Origin: Cryptomeria japonica
Lineage: Eukaryota > Streptophyta > Pinopsida > Cupressales > Cupressaceae
Reading direction: 5' to 3'
DNA length: 64,000 nucleotides
Assembly (NCBI RefSeq): GCF_030272615.1
Contig: NC_081415.1
Location: forward strand, 419,142,757-419,206,756
A model generated the notes under the pieces. That model had not been told where the DNA came from, did not search any database, and worked only from the letters and a program-made list of their open reading frames with translations. This document shows, one piece after another, positions 61,132 to 64,000 of this stretch. Position 1 is the stretch's first letter. Each line of letters opens with the position of its first letter. Position numbers and translations under genes: made by a program.

Positions 61132-62102
61132 CTAATCTAGCATGGCATCTGCCTCTCGATCTTGCTGATCACTATTTCGGGAAGACGAGCAACATGCCAT
61201 AGGAGCGATATCGAGCACAGCAGATGGAGCTATTACAAGATCCAAACAAGGACTATGCTCATGTTGTAAGTCGCTTTGTTCTATTCGAGGAGCTAGGATT
61301 AGGGTTTCTAAAAACTCATCCGATAAATGTTTATCCACATCAATATATTCATGCTCATTGTTAGAAACATTAGGAGTTGTATTGCCATTATGAATAACGT
61401 TTTCACTCATTTCTGCATCGAAGTTTAAAGCAAGAGGAGCAATAACACGAATAGGAGTAAAACCATCACATGTTTTATGCAACTTATGATTTGGAGATGT
61501 TGGTTTAACATCTTATTTAGGAGAAAAGGGAATCATATCAATTGTTGGAGTCTAAGGAGACTGAGTAGTTTGAGGTATAGCTTCATGAGCTCTAACACGG
61601 CGTCTTTGTCAGCGTTCTCTCCAACAACGATTTTGTCGAGTCTTAGTGGAAGGTAGAGAAGGAGGAGGAACATTTGAAGAAGGAGGAATGGCTTTCTCCT
61701 TTATAGTGGAAGATTTAGGTTGAGGTCTTTTCGGTTGAACGATAGGAGAAGCAGGATTTCTCCTTTATAGTGGAAGGTTTAAGTTAAGGTCTTTTTGGTT
61801 GAACAATAGGAGAAGCAGACCTTCTCTCGATAAGAGAAAGGAGGTGGAACTGCGCCATAGAAAGGAGGAATATTAGGTGTAGGGAGGAGACCAAGTCCAT
61901 CATGAGGAGGAGGTATACATTTGACCTTAGGAAGAATATTGTGGTTCTCCTTAAGAGAAGGTAAAGTCACATCCATAGGAATAGGTGGACAATTTTCCTT
62001 AGGAGGGAGATTAGTTCTATCAAAGAGGGGAAGAACCTCATCTTGAAGAATAATAGGAATGTCAAGTGTTGGTGATCTAGGTTGACTTAAGGATAAGATC
62101 AT
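61132..62102 (-). pseudogene. Element E C-terminal acidic/basic ORF pieces
   Basis: Frames 62102-61779 and 61482-61132 encode a Pro-rich part (PPPHDGLGLLPTPNIPPFYG) and an acidic tail (NNEHEYIDVDKHLSDEF, SPCLDLVIAPSAVLDIAPMACC), matching element D. The stretch between is frame-broken and has a small tandem duplication (TTTATAGTGGAAG(A/G)TTTA near 61700 and 61760). Function unknown. Confidence 0.55.
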
Positions 62103-62111
62103 ATCATTCTT

Positions 62112-62783
62112 TCATTTTTGATAGGATTGAAAAAGAGCATCGCTCCTTGATGAAAGAGATTGAAATTGTTTAGGCCAAAAGAGATCAATAGGAACACCAG
62201 GGCTTCTTTGAGATGGACAAAATAAGTTATGGTTCATAGTGATGATTTCTCTATTGTGAGGAAATTTAAGACACCTGTGCATTGGAGAAGCAATAGCCTT
62301 CATAGAAGATATCCAAGGATAGCCCAACTTCACACGAAATTTCTCAGAGGAAGATATGATAACAAAGTCAACATCCATTGATTGAGTATGGACTTCGACA
62401 GAAAGGGTGATAGAACCAATGGTAGGACAAGAGAAGCCATCAAATAACTTCACCACTACATTAGAAGCATCATATAGTGGTTTATGCAATCGTAAAGTGA
62501 AAAGATATTCTTCATTTATGATATTAACCATGCAAGAGGGATCAATCAGGGCACCACAACAAGGGATATCCTTAACCTTTGCAGCTATGTATAAAGGGCC
62601 ATCGGGTGCTCTAATGGTCTCACTAGGGTCAAATGTAATACAAGGATCCTTAGGCAAATCTTGTGTTTCTACCATATTTACCAAATTTGGAGCCATACAG
62701 ATGAGTGTTTCAGAAGAGAGAATTAGGCACAATCTCAATAACATTAGACGTATGAGATGGCAAGGGATCACTGAAAATCTCAA
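62112..62783 (-). pseudogene. Element E retropepsin-like domain with altered active site
   Basis: A single 223-codon frame carries CITFDPSETIRAPDGPLYIA, then CGALIDPSCMVNIINEEYL, then VVVKLFDGFSCPTIGSITLSVEV, then KFRVKLGYPWISSMKAIASPMHRCLKFPHN. The order fits gypsy protease: an active-site loop, flap region and a GYPWI segment equivalent to ILLGRPW. The expected D-T/S-G is D-P-S-C. Because element D has D-P-I-C at the same place, the change seems to be shared by the family. Confidence 0.7.
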
Positions 62784-63619
62784 GGTTTTGATTAGGAGGA
62801 GAAACTAATTTATTCCCTTTATCATTCACACCTTCCATGGATTTAATATTATTATCAATCAAGTCTTGAACCTTATGTTTCAATGCAAAACATTTCTTAG
62901 TATCATGACCAGGTTGACGATGAAATTGGTAAAAGGAATTGTTATCAAAATGAGGAGATGCAAGTTTGGAAGGATCGACTTGTTTTATAGGAGGAATTTT
63001 GATAAAATTTCTATGCAATAACTGAGACATAATACTATAAAAAGATTCGTTCAAAGGAGTAAATTGTCTTTCTCTTTGGAAGAATTTAGAAATAGGAGGC
63101 ACACCTGTTGTAGCATTCACATGGTTGTTGTTGATTGGATCATTGAACTTGATGAAGCTTTTTGTTGGTTTGAACTTCACAAATGGTTGTTGAACACTCT
63201 CCCCCTTATCACTTGGAGTCATAGGAGTGGATTGCTCCATTTGACTCACCGCCAGTTGATAATTGTGGAGTATTGCACACAACTGTGGAAAGGAAGTAAA
63301 CTTAGATAAAACAAGCTTTTCCCTAATATCTTTTTGTAAATTAGAAATGAAAATTCTTTGAATATCATTATCAGGCACATGAAAAGAAATTTGAGCACAC
63401 AAATGCTTATATCTACAAATGAAATCAGTCACTTTTTCTTTAACGCCTTATTTACAATGCATTAAATCGGTCAAAGTGATTTTAGGACCAATATTTTTTT
63501 GAATTTGTTGGATGAAAGCATTTGCCAATTGTTGAAAGGAAGTGATAGAATAAGAAGGCAAAGAGCAATACTATTGTAAAGCCTTCTCTCTCAATGTTCT
63601 TGTAAATAGTTTTGCAAGT
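62710..63619 (-). pseudogene. Element E gag, C-terminal part
   Basis: A 240-codon frame (63432-62710) begins within the gag core (TDFICRYKHLCAQISFHVPDNDIQRIFISNLQKDIREKL) and ends with FYQFHRQPGHDTKKC and ALKHKVQDLIDNN. The first finger Cys is Tyr here. Upstream (63610-63440, another frame) the core reads RTLREKALQ and ITSFQQLANAFIQQ. Gag is interrupted at 63619 by element F. It overlaps the start of the protease frame by 74 bases. Confidence 0.8.
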
Positions 63620-64000
63620 TGTAGCGTCCTAAAATTGCGACACTTGCAATTTCGACTGCATTTGGGTCTTCACGATGGCAGCGCAACACTGAACCTGAAT
63701 GGAGACCCCGAAACTTGTTCATGACATCAAAAACTGCATTTTTCTGCACCCTGGCCTGATCCCTCCTTGCACCCTGCTGTCCCGGGAGATGGGACCATGG
63801 CGCCCAGCGCCCTGGTCCTTCTGGACTAGGGCGCCTAACGCCCTGGTCCCTGGCCCTATTTTGGGCCCGGTCTCTTATGGGGCTTCGGGTCTTTAAGTTT
63901 GCAAATTGGAAAATAATGTTTCCTGGTCGGCCTAAGGTTGGGAAAATCAGTCTATCAGCCCTAATTGACAAGTATATAAACTACATTTCCTCTCCCATTT
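63620..64000 (+). mobile_element. Element F, plus-strand LTR start, truncated by the window end
   Basis: It begins TGTAGCGTCCTAAAATTGCG, the signature of the same LTR family as B. Two adjacent palindromes occur at 63792-63818 and 63823-63849 (GGACCATGGCGC...GCGCCCTGGTCC and GGACTAGGGCG...CGCCCTGGTCC). A TATA-like AGTATATAAAC lies at 63971-63981. The rest is outside the window. Confidence 0.7.

Larger units (their letters stand above)
59132..63619 (-). mobile_element. LTR element E (TR-GAG-like), minus strand, interrupted by element F
   Basis: The 3' LTR is 59132-60378, followed (minus upstream) by the polypurine tract GCTAAAGTGGGGGCTAAA (60379-60396). The interior reads protease-like domain, then gag, toward higher coordinates. 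The gag frame is cut at 63619 by the start of a plus-strand LTR (F). The rest of E, including its 5' LTR, is outside the window. No RT or integrase was found in the interval seen. Confidence 0.72.

Overview
The window looks like a large, repeat-rich seed-plant nuclear genome. A conifer or other gymnosperm is most likely, but this is inferred from the style of the repeats and from a divergent UPL-type gene; no marker fixes the species. The base composition is AT-rich. There is one clearly intact protein-coding gene. Almost everything else is old, broken retrotransposon sequence, much of it nested.

Layout. 1-2641: 5' part (LTR, primer site, gag, protease) of a Ty3/gypsy element on the minus strand, running off the left edge. 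2642-3600: unassigned. 3600-4397: Ty1/copia integrase relic on the plus strand, split by a LINE (about 4398-30280, plus strand; about 7.3 kb once insertions are removed). The LINE is interrupted twice. Between ORF1 domains lies a solo-LTR-like element (5712-8687, TSD GTCTA), which itself holds a second solo LTR (6763-8012, TSD ACAAA). Inside ORF2 lies a 15.6-kb LTR element A (11680-27300). A carries a complete LTR element B (14602-21978, TSD GTGAG) in its interior and a solo LTR C (24670-26769) in its 3' LTR; C contains a further LTR G (25127-26695). 30281-36000: copia relic sequence with a 2.5-kb non-autonomous LTR element (30441-32940), a 4 x 182-bp tandem array and diverged repeats.

37218-47607 (minus strand): an apparently functional 18-exon HECT E3 ubiquitin ligase of the UPL3/UPL4 (KAKTUS) family. 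It was reconstructed exon by exon with no frame break (1742 codons plus stop). One intron has a GC-AG splice pair. 48.0-53.0 kb: intergenic DNA with a MITE-like element and tandem duplications. 53068-64000: three nested LTR elements. D (minus strand) is interrupted in its 5' LTR by E (minus strand), and E is interrupted in gag by the start of F (plus strand).

Elements A, B, D, E, F and C look like one superfamily. LTRs begin TGTAG and are about 1.1-1.25 kb; the polypurine tract resembles GTGGGGGCTAAA; a primer site matching plant tRNA-Trp is exact in B and D. They encode gag-like proteins (plus a G-patch-like segment in A and a protease-like domain with altered active site in D and E), but I see no reverse transcriptase or integrase in them. 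This resembles non-autonomous gag-only (TR-GAG-like) elements. Their LTRs and leaders carry a palindromic cassette whose stem sequence differs between copies while pairing is kept. That is the most unusual signal in the window.
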